Source of the DNA: Paraburkholderia sp. BL21I4N1
GTDB lineage: Bacteria; Pseudomonadota; Gammaproteobacteria; Burkholderiales; Burkholderiaceae
DNA: 64,000 nucleotides
Reading direction: 5' to 3'
NCBI RefSeq assembly: GCF_002973525.1
Contig: NZ_PVEN01000018.1
Span: forward strand, 62,001-126,000
Position 1 is the stretch's first letter, and the number at the start of each line of letters is the position of its first letter. The translations under genes and the position numbers were made by a program. Shown here piece after piece: positions 1 to 9,493 of the stretch. Below the pieces are notes generated by a model that was given only the letters and a program-made list of their open reading frames with translations, had not been told where the DNA came from and made no database searches.

Positions 1-145
1 CTTGCGGGAGCGTGGTGTCCCCATTAAGGCGTGGGAAAGTTGTCGGCGGAACAGACGTGTCTGCCTCGCCCACGCTGCATTCACCACTGCTTTATGCGTG
101 AGTGTAATAAGCGCAGACGGAGCGCGGAGGAAGGGATCATGAAGC

Positions 146-2278
146 TCATCCGATGTCCTGCATGTCTTGCAGAAACTCCGACCCGAGCTCGACGCCCGTG
201 ACCAGCAACTGGTCACGGGCCCGCGTGCACGCCACGTAGAGCAGGTGCCGCTCTGTATTGTAGACCTCTTCCAGGTCAGCTTTGTCAGCCACGGATTCGA
301 CACGCTCCTGCAGCGGCAGAACTTCCTCGTCGCAGGCCATTACCGCGACAGCCCGGAATTCCAGCCCCTTCGCCAGGTGCATCGTGCAGATGTTCAGCGC
401 GTCGGGCGCCGCTCCGGGCATCGCGGTGATCGCGGCCAGCCGGCCATCTAGTACCGTATGCCCCAAGGCTGCACGTTTGGCAGCAGCCTGCGCACGCCCT
501 ATCTGAGCATCAGAGCGGACGAAGAGGCCGATACCGCGCGCAGGCATGCCTTCTGCGACCCGCGCCCGCAACCAGTCCGCCACGGCGCAGATTTCCTGTT
601 CTTCATCGCCGAAGAGACCGATCACTGGCTCCGGCCCATTGAACACCGACACAGTGCCACGCCGATCCTCGGTGTTGCCGTCCACGTCCGACACTTCTGG
701 CCCCAGCAGGCGATCGGCTTGGACGCGAATCTGATGCGATGTGCGGTAGTTGATGTGCAACGTGCGAGAGCGTCCGCGCACGTCCACGCCCAACGACTTC
801 CAGGAGAAAGGTGGCTGGAAGATCCGTTGTCCCAGATCGCCTGCGAAGAACAAACCGTTGGGCGTGGTGCCCGCCAGCGCCGCGAGAAACCGCAGTTGCG
901 GCACGCTGAGGTCCTGCGCCTCGTCGACCACCACATGGTCAAAGATCGGGGTCTGGCCAACAGCTGAGCGCTGGGATTGCACCGATGCGAGCTGCGTGAA
1001 CAGCCGGGCCCAAGTTGTCACACGTCGGTTAGCCAGCTTGGCCCGCAGGGCCTCGAACACCTGCCACAGTGCCGCGCGTTGCGCCTCCGACAGCCGGGTC
1101 TTGCGACCCAAGCGCTTGATGTCACGGTAGGCCTCCCAATGATCGAGCTGCCAGGCGTCGACCATTTCCTCCCATTCGCTCAGCAGGAAGGAGATGCTGA
1201 ACTTCAGGTTCCCCAAACTTGGTGCGCATTCGGCCCATGAGGCCTGCATGAGTGCACGTAGTTCTTCATACGAGGCGATATGCACTTGGCCACGCTGCGC
1301 TTGGTGCAGCCGCTGGCCGATGGCGTTCAGCGACAGCACTTCCAGCCGTTCGGCCAGTCGAGGCTGATTGCTGATCAAGCGCCGGAGCTTGTCGTGCAGC
1401 GCGTACGCCAGTGTGTCGGAGAACGTGGTCAGCAGGACACGGCTATCCGGCTGGCTGCTCGCCAGAAATACAGCCCGGTGCAAGGCGACGATGGTCTTGC
1501 CCGTGCCTGCGGAACCCGCAATGCGGGCCGGTCCGGCGTAGTCCCGCTCAACCCATTGACGCTGGGCAGGGTGCAGGAAGATCGTCCACTTGTCCCAGGG
1601 AAAGTCGAGGGCGCGCTCCAGCTCTTCCATGTCGTGCATCACCCGGAATCGGCGCTGTGCATCTGGGTGCGCGAAAGGGTCGGCGCCCGGGGGGGCCGCC
1701 ATTGCAAAAGCGGGCTGACCACCCGTTGCCACGTCAAGCAAGGCCTCCACCGCTTCGGCGGGCAGGTGATCCGCTAAGGACAGCAAGGCATTCTCGTCAG
1801 CAGCGCGCACATCGGCCAGCCACTCGGCCGGCACGCCATAGGCCAACAAATCGTCGTCGGAACAGTGCGCGAACAAGGCCGGCTTGACGGACAGAGATGC
1901 TGTCGACAACGGTGCCGACGGCACTGATGGGACGATAATGTCCTCCACCCGTTCACGGATCTCCACCCACTGCGCGGCACCGGTTGTCGGGTGCGCCTCC
2001 AGTTTGCGGCGTTCGGCCCAGCGATAGGCCTGGTCGTGGTGTGCCACATAGCAGAGCAGAAAGCTCGATGCCGTGCGATGCACGATCAACCGAAGATCGC
2101 GATTTATCCGCGCCGACCAGAAATGCTTGTCCTTGGACTGCTCAATCTTGTGTAACTGCATGCCCGGATTCACCGGGTTCATTTGCAGATCGAAAGCTGT
2201 GGTCTTGACGAGTTTCTGCTCCTCGCCGGTCAGACGGGCGAGGCTGTCGGTGAAAGTGTCGGCGATGCGGAAGTCCAT
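146..2278 (-). CDS. UvrD/Rep-like superfamily 1 helicase with N-terminal RelE-like domain
   Basis: A 710-residue protein. Residues about 1-95 resemble a RelE/ParE-type toxin fold, with a run of Arg and aromatic residues around 52-90 (FWSARINRDLR, CYVAHHDQAYRWAERRK). A superfamily 1 helicase core follows: Walker A GSAGTGKT at about 255-262, Walker B DEAQD at about 452-456, and a late motif with MHLAKGLEF typical of UvrD/PcrA motif V. Such proteins use ATP to translocate on DNA; whether the toxin-like domain still cleaves RNA cannot be told from sequence. It is the last gene of the minus-strand operon that begins with the restriction subunit at 9493 and starts 20 bases after the small ORF upstream. 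This supports a role in the same defence locus, which is inference. The helicase call is firm; the RelE-like assignment is moderate. Confidence 0.85.
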   Translation of the reverse strand: MDFRIADTFTDSLARLTGEEQKLVKTTAFDLQMNPVNPGMQLHKIEQSKDKHFWSARINRDLRLIVHRTASSFLLCYVAHHDQAYRWAERRKLEAHPTTGAAQWVEIRERVEDIIVPSVPSAPLSTASLSVKPALFAHCSDDDLLAYGVPAEWLADVRAADENALLSLADHLPAEAVEALLDVATGGQPAFAMAAPPGADPFAHPDAQRRFRVMHDMEELERALDFPWDKWTIFLHPAQRQWVERDYAGPARIAGSAGTGKTIVALHRAVFLASSQPDSRVLLTTFSDTLAYALHDKLRRLISNQPRLAERLEVLSLNAIGQRLHQAQRGQVHIASYEELRALMQASWAECAPSLGNLKFSISFLLSEWEEMVDAWQLDHWEAYRDIKRLGRKTRLSEAQRAALWQVFEALRAKLANRRVTTWARLFTQLASVQSQRSAVGQTPIFDHVVVDEAQDLSVPQLRFLAALAGTTPNGLFFAGDLGQRIFQPPFSWKSLGVDVRGRSRTLHINYRTSHQIRVQADRLLGPEVSDVDGNTEDRRGTVSVFNGPEPVIGLFGDEEQEICAVADWLRARVAEGMPARGIGLFVRSDAQIGRAQAAAKRAALGHTVLDGRLAAITAMPGAAPDALNICTMHLAKGLEFRAVAVMACDEEVLPLQERVESVADKADLEEVYNTERHLLYVACTRARDQLLVTGVELGSEFLQDMQDIG

Positions 2279-2298
2279 ACGGGTCGTTTTCCTCTTGA

Positions 2299-2502
2299 TC
2301 AGACAATGGGCCAGATCTTCACAGCGTCCTTCGGAAAGGCGATCAGATGGATGTCTGCCAGCAGTTCACCCACCTGCTTTTCTTGCCAGAATAGCGACAC
2401 TGGTATGCCGGAATTACGTATTGCTAGCATTGACCGCCGAGCGCATGCGCGACGGTCCGCGAAGTCCGATTGACGAACATGAATTGATCCACGGCGTTTC
2501 AT
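2299..2502 (-). CDS. Small hypothetical protein between methyltransferase and helicase genes
   Basis: A possible 67-residue protein. Its ATG overlaps the methyltransferase stop codon in an ATGA arrangement, and its stop lies 20 bases before the helicase start, which is what translational coupling in an operon looks like. The N-terminal third is rich in Arg; the C-terminal half (VSLFWQEKQVGELLADIHLIAF) is more hydrophobic. I recognise no family. It could be a real small operon member or a chance reading frame filling a 220-base gap. The overlap is the only positive evidence. Confidence 0.4.
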   Translation of the reverse strand: MKRRGSIHVRQSDFADRRACARRSMLAIRNSGIPVSLFWQEKQVGELLADIHLIAFPKDAVKIWPIV

Positions 2503-5384
2503 GCCTCGATTCGGAACACCTTCATCACCTCATCCCCCAGGTGATTGATCACCTTCACGGCGATGCGCCCCGACTTCGGCTTCTCGAACGGCCGCGAGGT
2601 GTCGCTGTTGAGCGTGGCCCAAGCGTCCTCGTCGATCTCGGCCTTGAGGGTGGTCCTGAGGGATTTGTAGGGGTCGTTAGCGCCCAGGAAGTAGGCATGG
2701 CGGACGAAGAAGCTTTCTTCGTTGTAGTCGGTGTCGATGAACCAGCAGGCGATGCCTTCGGCGCCGTCGCTGCGCACCTCGCCGGTGTTGGGGTGGAATA
2801 CGTCCACGCCGTTGACCTTCACGCACACGTGGCCTTCCGCACCGTCCGGGCCTGCGTCGAGGATGTCGATGTCGGGCTCGCCGAAGATCACGAACAGGTT
2901 GCCCTTGCCGGTGTTCTTCAGGTCGTCGGCCATGTGCAGGTCGGCATTCATGCGGGCCTTGAGCACGGGGATGCGGCCGAGCTTGGCGAACTCGCTGGAA
3001 TGCGCGTCGTAGTTGAAGGCGCAGGCGATTAGCACGTCGAAGCCGGCGTCGCCCGCCTCGCGCGCGGCGGCCACCAGATCGGGGCGCGCCACGGTGCCAA
3101 ACTCGGGGCCGATGAAGATGGCGGCGCGTCTCTCGGCCTCGCCCTCCGCATAGCGGCCCTCGGCGCAGACCAGATCACCCGGCCAAGGCGTGAGCGAAGT
3201 GAAGTTGATCTTGTCCTGCTTGTGCGCCTGCTGCACACCGGCAGTCTTGAGGTTCTCCAGGATGATCTGGACGAAGTTGCGCTCGGCGTTGTACTCCGCC
3301 TCGCGCTCTCTGGCCTTGGGGCTGGCCGTGTCGATCAGTTCGTCGTCCGCGCCCACCGCCAGCATGCGGTGGGGCGAAAGGCTTTCCACCGTGAAGGGGC
3401 CGGCCACGCGCACCTTCTTCCTATCGTCGTAGGGCTTGTCGTAGAGGTATTCGAACTCGGCCTTAGCGGCAATGGAAGCGTCGATGTCCTTCTGGCGCGC
3501 GATGCGCTGTTGCCACCATTGTGTGTGCAGATGCTTGGCTTCTTGCGGCCATTTGTTGCCGACCTCACGCGGGATTTCCCATTCCTCCCAGGCCTTGCCG
3601 AGCACCTTGTTGAGCGACGTGCGTAAGGGTTCCAGCGCCTTCTGGTGCTGCTCCCAGATCACGTCGATCTCGACATTGTTGGCGATAGACTTCAGCGTGA
3701 TGTGTGGCACACGCTCGTAGACGAACCCCTGGCGCACGTCGCCATGCACGGGCGTGGTGGAGGGCGCCTTGCGCGTGACTTCGGCTTCCTTTAACTGGCC
3801 TTCACGGCTGTCGGCCAACAGGTAGTAGGAGTAGCGCGCGCCCATGATGCGCGCGCGGGCCAGCGCCAGCGCGACTCGCGAGGTGTCGATGGTAATCCAG
3901 CGGCGGCCCCATTGTTCGGCGACGTAGGCGGTGGTGCCGGAGCCGCAGGTGGGGTCGAGGACGAGGTCACCGGGGTCGGTGGCCATTAGGATGCAACGCT
4001 CAACAATCTTGGGCGTGGTTTCAACGACGTAACGCTTGTCCGAAGCGCCTCCAATGTCACTCCATACATTTGTAAGTACGTATGCGGGAAAGTCATCAAT
4101 CCTCCGAAGATACCTAAGGGAGTTCTTCTGGGGGAGCAACCTATTGGCAGCGAGAAGACGATTCATTCCAATTTGGCTCGTCTTCCAGATGCTTTGCATG
4201 GTGGGACGAAACAGGCGTCCTTCGCATTGGACGTCGAACCACGAAGCAGCACCCGCGCCTTTCTCACTTCCATGACTCCCTGTAGATTGCAATTGATCTG
4301 GCGTGTACAAGGCAGCTCCCGGAGGAAGCTTGCCCTCCCGTTCTTCAGGCGTTGCAGGGCGACGCGATCCATCCTCAAAGATGACTGAGCCATAGTGAGC
4401 AGAGCCATCCCCGCCGGCAGACTTCCCTTTGTATAGCTGCCGATATTTGCATGCGGGCTTGTTCTTAGCGAACCAAACCACATGATCTGCTACACCGGGA
4501 AGGTAATCACTCGTTGCCGAGGTTGTTTTGGTCAGAGTAAGCAAGGAGATAAAATTCTCATCACCGAACACTTCATCCATCACCGCCCGCACCCGGTGCA
4601 CATTCTCATCTCCGATCTGGATAAAGATTGACCCCGAATCGGCCAGCAGATCCCGCGCCACCGTCAACCGGTCACGCAGATAGGTCAGGTAGGAATGGAT
4701 GCCGTCTCGCCAGGTGTCGCGAAAGGCCTTGACCTGTTCCGGCTCGCGTGTGATGTGTGTCGCTTTGCCATCGGTGACATCACGACTGCTCGTGCTCCAT
4801 TGGAAGTTGCTGTTGAATTTGATGCCATATGGCGGATCGAAGTAGATGCACTGCACCTTGCCGCGCAGGCCTTCGCGCTCGGCCAGCGAGGCCATCACCG
4901 ACAGGCTGTCGCCCAGGATCATGCGGTTGGCCCAGTGGGCGTCGTGCTGGTAGAACTCGGTGCGCGCGTCATCAGAAGGCAGGCCGTTGAAGTCGGCGAA
5001 CAGGTCCACCTGCTCTGTGAATTGGCGGGTACCGCGCGCCGCAGCTTCGCGCTGCCGCTCGGTTTCGCGACGCAACTCGTCGATCAGCACCTTGGGGTGC
5101 ACCTTCTCCTGGATGTAGAGCGGCGGCGCCTGCACGATGAGGCTGGACCAGTCCTGCTCGTCCTTGCCGCGCCAGACAAGCTGCGGGTCCAGGTCACGGT
5201 TGCGGCCGGCCTTTTCTTCCCCTAGGCCCTCGCTGCCGGCACGCTCAAAGGTCACGGGCAAGGGACTTTGCTCGTCTTGGGCCATGACCGACTGGTATTC
5301 GGCTGTGGGAATGTTCTTGCGCGTGGCACCGTCGTGCTTGAGGGTGTCGACGACGAGGGGAGCTTTGATTTTTTTGGTGGCCAT
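2499..5384 (-). CDS. Type III-like (beta-class) DNA adenine-N6 methyltransferase, Mod subunit
   Basis: A 961-residue site-specific methyltransferase. Motif IV DPPY lies at about 183-186 and precedes the AdoMet-binding motif I (DPTCGSGTT, about 477-485). That order defines beta-class amino-methyltransferases such as type III Mod. The 290 residues between the motifs probably hold the target-recognition region, and the 470 residues after motif I are unusually long for a Mod (usually 600-700 in total). The protein should methylate adenine and guide the restriction complex to its site. It sits 27 bases after the PD-(D/E)XK-like gene and, in ATGA overlap, before the small ORF. The methyltransferase call is firm; the recognition sequence cannot be read. 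Confidence 0.9.
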   Translation of the reverse strand: MATKKIKAPLVVDTLKHDGATRKNIPTAEYQSVMAQDEQSPLPVTFERAGSEGLGEEKAGRNRDLDPQLVWRGKDEQDWSSLIVQAPPLYIQEKVHPKVLIDELRRETERQREAAARGTRQFTEQVDLFADFNGLPSDDARTEFYQHDAHWANRMILGDSLSVMASLAEREGLRGKVQCIYFDPPYGIKFNSNFQWSTSSRDVTDGKATHITREPEQVKAFRDTWRDGIHSYLTYLRDRLTVARDLLADSGSIFIQIGDENVHRVRAVMDEVFGDENFISLLTLTKTTSATSDYLPGVADHVVWFAKNKPACKYRQLYKGKSAGGDGSAHYGSVIFEDGSRRPATPEEREGKLPPGAALYTPDQLQSTGSHGSEKGAGAASWFDVQCEGRLFRPTMQSIWKTSQIGMNRLLAANRLLPQKNSLRYLRRIDDFPAYVLTNVWSDIGGASDKRYVVETTPKIVERCILMATDPGDLVLDPTCGSGTTAYVAEQWGRRWITIDTSRVALALARARIMGARYSYYLLADSREGQLKEAEVTRKAPSTTPVHGDVRQGFVYERVPHITLKSIANNVEIDVIWEQHQKALEPLRTSLNKVLGKAWEEWEIPREVGNKWPQEAKHLHTQWWQQRIARQKDIDASIAAKAEFEYLYDKPYDDRKKVRVAGPFTVESLSPHRMLAVGADDELIDTASPKAREREAEYNAERNFVQIILENLKTAGVQQAHKQDKINFTSLTPWPGDLVCAEGRYAEGEAERRAAIFIGPEFGTVARPDLVAAAREAGDAGFDVLIACAFNYDAHSSEFAKLGRIPVLKARMNADLHMADDLKNTGKGNLFVIFGEPDIDILDAGPDGAEGHVCVKVNGVDVFHPNTGEVRSDGAEGIACWFIDTDYNEESFFVRHAYFLGANDPYKSLRTTLKAEIDEDAWATLNSDTSRPFEKPKSGRIAVKVINHLGDEVMKVFRIEA

Positions 5385-5411
5385 TTCAGATTCTCGTGCT
5401 GTGGCAATGGC

Positions 5412-6023
5412 TCATTCGCCGACAACGTGCATGTTGCAGCCGACATGGCCGATTTCGACCACCGCGCCGCTGGGATGGAGGTGCTTTGAAAGAAAACACC
5501 ACTTCGATGGAAGATCTGTGGTCACGCCTTGCTGCTGTTCAGGAAGGTCTTGGTCCATTCTTTCGCGCACTTTTTTCATCAAGCCTTCGATATTGGCCTT
5601 CTTGACGTAGGCAATCACCAGGCCTCGACATTCGCGGCCCGTGCTGTAGCCAAGGAGCTGTTTCACTCCCTGGAAGTGCCATTCGGGGCCGTCGTAGATC
5701 TTGGCTTCCCCCAGCTTCGTCCGCGTGAGGTGGCAGTCCTGAATCTTGATGGTGATGTCCACATGGCCGTTGGAGTGGAGCTGCTGACTGACTTCGATGC
5801 AGGGAACTGCCAGGGCGAGGGCCAACGCCGCCGTCAACCCGTCTTCCTTCAGCGGCGCAAAGTTCTTGCTGTTGGTCTCCAGCCCTTGCACCGCACGTCC
5901 CAGTTGTGCATCGAAGGCTTTTTCAAACACGGCGTCGTCCGGACTCAACAGGTCCAAGTACTCCGGCGCCTTGCGCAGTATCAGCTCGCTCAGCTCAAAT
6001 GCTGTGCTCTTGGGCACCGTCAT
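5412..6023 (-). CDS. Putative PD-(D/E)XK nuclease-fold protein of the restriction operon
   Basis: A 203-residue protein lying between res and mod, with its start overlapping the res stop by 4 bases. Around residues 86-122 it shows GHVDITI, then GEAKIY and VKQLLGY, which fits the PD-(D/E)XK pattern: acidic D89, then E106-x-K108, then a helix with K121 and Q122. An acidic E60 upstream could be the helix-1 glutamate. If the fold is right, it is a second nuclease-type subunit next to the one inside Res, or a DNA-binding or structural relative. No named family came to mind. Operon membership is strongly supported by the overlap; the nuclease call is motif inference. Confidence 0.6.
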   Translation of the reverse strand: MTVPKSTAFELSELILRKAPEYLDLLSPDDAVFEKAFDAQLGRAVQGLETNSKNFAPLKEDGLTAALALALAVPCIEVSQQLHSNGHVDITIKIQDCHLTRTKLGEAKIYDGPEWHFQGVKQLLGYSTGRECRGLVIAYVKKANIEGLMKKVRERMDQDLPEQQQGVTTDLPSKWCFLSKHLHPSGAVVEIGHVGCNMHVVGE

Positions 6024-9000
6024 CTTTGTTCCCCCGTTCTGCCGTTAGGGCGCCATGACACGCTAATCGACGACGCCCAGGCGCGCCAGTCGCTATCGCT
6101 CATGGCGCCTGCTTGTCGCCATGCACGTAGCCGTTCGACGAGTTGCTCCACGCCCACCGGCACACCGTCCGGAATCCGTTGAAGTCGCATGCTGAACTGG
6201 CCAAATCGACTACCGGTGAGCATGGAAAGCACCGAAAAGACATCCAAGTCGTCTCGGTTCAATGCACGTGCGGCCTGGTCGACATCCACGAGGTCGATAG
6301 CACCATCGTCTCTTTGCTCAGCCAAGCTCCAAAGTCTTTGTGCCACTGCAGGAATCCAGGGGTTCGCCTTGGCGGCGGGTGCAAGGAGTACTTCCGCGCG
6401 ATTGGCCGCTTGCGTCCACGCTGTGAACTCACGTCCGGATGACAACTCGATGATCCGAGCAAATGCCTCTTCGACGCGTTCACGAAAGTCGTCCTGCATC
6501 TGCCAGACGTCCACGAATTCGGCAAACGCCCAGCGCCCATGGGTGCCCAGCCGGTTCACGCCAGGCACCCAGTGGGTAAGCATGGTTTCCTTCTTGATCT
6601 TGGCGTCTTCGCCGCGGTAGCCCTTTATCTCGACCACTAGGTTCAGCAGGTCTTCATCGCCATGGCCGTCATCCACGCGCACGATGAAGTCGGGGCGATA
6701 GCGATGGGGTTGGCCGTCTTTGCGGTACGGCACCTCCAGCCCAAGGTTGTGGTTTTTCACGTAGGCGTGCACGCGCGGGTGGGCCTCGGCCACGCGGCAG
6801 AACTCGGCCTCCCAGTCGCTGTCGAGGATGACCCAGTTGATGTGGCAGCGTGACCCGCGCGACTGGCCTTCAAGGGCTGCACCGCTAGTGTCCCAGCGCT
6901 CGGTCTTCGATGTGTTGAAGCTGACGTGGCGGGTGCTGCCGACCGGGTTGTACGGGTCCAGGACGGCCTGGATAGGCCGCTGACCGAGGAAGGCCCGGGA
7001 GATGCCGGCATTGATGCGCTCGCACGCATCATCGGCCAGGGTCTTATATTTGAGCTGTGCGGGGTAGGTGCCGCCCTTGCAGTCCAGGTAGCCTTCCAGC
7101 CACTGGCGGGCGATGCGCTTGAGTTGGCCGAACAGGTGCAGCTGCGGCTGACCGTCGGCATCGCGGAAGCGCGTCAGCAGCAGGTGGGACGTCAGCTCAT
7201 ACACCACCTGCGAGGGGCGCACATCGCCCGTATGAACTAGGTTCAAATCCACCTGCTCGCCGATGATGCCGGACTGCCGCGTCTCGGTGGCCCCCACCAG
7301 TGCGGGCGTGAGTTCCATGCGCGAGTCGTCAGTGAACTCGGCGCGCAACTGCACTTCGGGCAGTTCCACGCGGTACCCCTGAACGCGCGGAAAGCGGATC
7401 TCCAACGCCTCGCGCTCGCGCAGCGCCTTGACCTGGATGGTCTCGCGCGGTTTTTGCGGTGGAGCAACGACGGGCTCGGCGTTGAAGTCGAAGGGAATGC
7501 CCAGTACGTCGGCGTATTCGACATTGAACAGACCCTCGCCATTGAGTTCGTAGGACTGGCGGCGCAGGGCGCGGCCGATGACCTGTTCACACAGCAACTG
7601 GGTGCCGAAGGCGCGCACGCCCAAGACGTGGGTGACGGTGTTAGTGTCCCAGCCCTCAGTGAGCATGGAGACAGAGACCACGCAGCGGATTGAGTCGCCC
7701 AGCCGGCCCGGCTTGCCAACGGTGTTCATCACCTCGCGGAGCAGATCTTGGTCTGTGATCTTCTGGCCGGCCTGGGCGTCACCGGTGCGCTCGACGATCT
7801 CGCGGCGGAATCGATCGATCTCGTCGGCCGCCATGCCGCGGAAGCTATCGTCCAGCGCTTCGCCAGATTCCAACTGCTCGCTGTCAATCAACAACGTACA
7901 CGGTCGGCCCAGCGCATTGCCGTAGTCGTCCTGATTGCGAAACAGCGGCAGGCGACCGGGTTCATGCGTGCCGTCTGCACGCGTAAAGCCCGAGATGTAG
8001 TCGTATACGAGCTTCGAGGTGGCAGTGTTGTTGCACACCACGATGAAGCAGGGTGGCACCGCAATCTTGGCTTCCTGCCAGAGAGCGAAGGTCTTTTCGT
8101 AGTGACCATACAGGGCTTCCAGCGCGGTCTGCAACTGCGTGGGCAGCTCTAGGGGGTTCAAGCCCTCGGCTTTGCCGCGCCCTTTTTTCGGCATCCTGGC
8201 GCGGATGTGTTCCCACAGGTTGCGGAACATCGGCATCTCAGCGCCAGGAATGTTGTCGGCCACAGGCACACGCGGCAGTTTGACGATGCCGCATTCAATG
8301 GCATCCATCAGCGAGAAGTCGCTCATGGTCCAGGGGAACAGTGTGCCTTCGGCGTAGCCTGAGCCGCGCAGGAAGAACGGCGTGGCTGAGAGATCGAATA
8401 CGCGGGAGACGCCCAGCTTGCGCTGCACGGCTTCGAGACCGGAGATCCAGAGTCGGGCGGCAGCATTGTTCTCTTCGGCTTCCTTCCTCTCCTCCCCCTT
8501 CAGATCTTCATCTTCCGACGCATCGGGCTTCTCCCGGTAGCAATGGTGGGCTTCGTCGTTGATGACCAGCACGTCCTTCAAGCCCATCAGATCGGGCATC
8601 ACCCGCTGGAGCATCTGGCCCTCGGTTTCCAGCGTGTCGAGATCTTCGCCGCCACGGCCCTGCAGCAGCGCCCGACCACCCTTGGACAGTTCCAGGCGTT
8701 CGCGCCGTTTGAAAGCGTGGTAATTCGTGATGACGATCTTGGCGCGCTCCAAGTCGGCCAGCATGTCGCCGGGCACCAGTTCACGGCTGGCATAGTAGCT
8801 GTCGGGATCGTTGGGTTGCAACACCCGCAGGCGGTCACGGATGGTCAGACCGGGGGCGACGACCAGAAAGCCGCGGGTAAAGCGGCGGCTGGTGGGCCTA
8901 CGAACGGCATTGATGGTTTGCCACGCGATCAGCATGGCCATCACGGTGGTCTTGCCAGCCCCGGTGGCCAGCTTTAGCGCCAGACGCGCGAGGCTAGGGT

Positions 9001-9493
9001 TGGCGTCTTGATTGGCGCGCTCCAGGTGATCGATGAAGGTCTTGCCCGTCTTGCCGAGTTGAGGTGCCACCTCGGTCAGCCAGATGGCTGTTTCCACAGC
9101 TTCGACCTGGCAGAAGAAGGGGCGTACGCCACTGAATTCGTGGTGGCGCCAATGCTGGAGGAGCCGCGCGGTTTCGGGCGTGACGCGCCAATCGGCCGGA
9201 TTGGGCAGGGCACGCCACTTGTCCACCTCTTGTCGCACGGCATTGATGACAGCTTGGTGATCGTATTGCTGTGCTTGGGTCGAAAGGCCCTTACCCTCGT
9301 CGAAAAGGAGCGCATCCTGCTTAGCTACGCCGATGCGCTTCCTGGGCCGCGGGATCGGGGTGATGAATTCAGCACTACGGCGGCTGGCAACGATCTGCTG
9401 CGTCGGTTGCCCATTCTTGTCCAGCTCCCAGTGCCGCGACGGACAGGCGTACGGAGAGTTGAGGATGGGTTTTTCGAAGAATACGTTGGTCAT
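6020..9493 (-). CDS. Type III-like restriction endonuclease, Res subunit (DEAD/DEAH helicase-nuclease)
   Basis: A 1157-residue superfamily 2 translocase-nuclease. Walker A ATGAGKTT is at about 176-183, DEAH at 313-316, and a motif VI-like QVIGRALRR follows a SMLTEGWD segment. A C-terminal PD-(D/E)XK site is seen as YRPDFIV (D935) followed by VVEIKGY (E955, K957). The layout matches large Res proteins of type III systems, in particular the BPTD_3080-type restriction enzymes annotated in proteobacteria. With the Mod at 2499-5384 it should cleave unmodified DNA after ATP-driven movement. It is the first gene of the operon, and its stop overlaps the next start by 4 bases. No frameshift or missing core motif was seen, so it could be active. 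Confidence 0.9.
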   Translation of the reverse strand: MTNVFFEKPILNSPYACPSRHWELDKNGQPTQQIVASRRSAEFITPIPRPRKRIGVAKQDALLFDEGKGLSTQAQQYDHQAVINAVRQEVDKWRALPNPADWRVTPETARLLQHWRHHEFSGVRPFFCQVEAVETAIWLTEVAPQLGKTGKTFIDHLERANQDANPSLARLALKLATGAGKTTVMAMLIAWQTINAVRRPTSRRFTRGFLVVAPGLTIRDRLRVLQPNDPDSYYASRELVPGDMLADLERAKIVITNYHAFKRRERLELSKGGRALLQGRGGEDLDTLETEGQMLQRVMPDLMGLKDVLVINDEAHHCYREKPDASEDEDLKGEERKEAEENNAAARLWISGLEAVQRKLGVSRVFDLSATPFFLRGSGYAEGTLFPWTMSDFSLMDAIECGIVKLPRVPVADNIPGAEMPMFRNLWEHIRARMPKKGRGKAEGLNPLELPTQLQTALEALYGHYEKTFALWQEAKIAVPPCFIVVCNNTATSKLVYDYISGFTRADGTHEPGRLPLFRNQDDYGNALGRPCTLLIDSEQLESGEALDDSFRGMAADEIDRFRREIVERTGDAQAGQKITDQDLLREVMNTVGKPGRLGDSIRCVVSVSMLTEGWDTNTVTHVLGVRAFGTQLLCEQVIGRALRRQSYELNGEGLFNVEYADVLGIPFDFNAEPVVAPPQKPRETIQVKALREREALEIRFPRVQGYRVELPEVQLRAEFTDDSRMELTPALVGATETRQSGIIGEQVDLNLVHTGDVRPSQVVYELTSHLLLTRFRDADGQPQLHLFGQLKRIARQWLEGYLDCKGGTYPAQLKYKTLADDACERINAGISRAFLGQRPIQAVLDPYNPVGSTRHVSFNTSKTERWDTSGAALEGQSRGSRCHINWVILDSDWEAEFCRVAEAHPRVHAYVKNHNLGLEVPYRKDGQPHRYRPDFIVRVDDGHGDEDLLNLVVEIKGYRGEDAKIKKETMLTHWVPGVNRLGTHGRWAFAEFVDVWQMQDDFRERVEEAFARIIELSSGREFTAWTQAANRAEVLLAPAAKANPWIPAVAQRLWSLAEQRDDGAIDLVDVDQAARALNRDDLDVFSVLSMLTGSRFGQFSMRLQRIPDGVPVGVEQLVERLRAWRQAGAMSDSDWRAWASSISVSWRPNGRTGEQR

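Noticed and set aside
146..9493. DISARM, BREX or type I restriction system
   Set aside because: No DrmA/DrmB, BrxL/PglZ or HsdS-like protein is present; the Mod has the beta-class motif order and Res fits type III-like enzymes.
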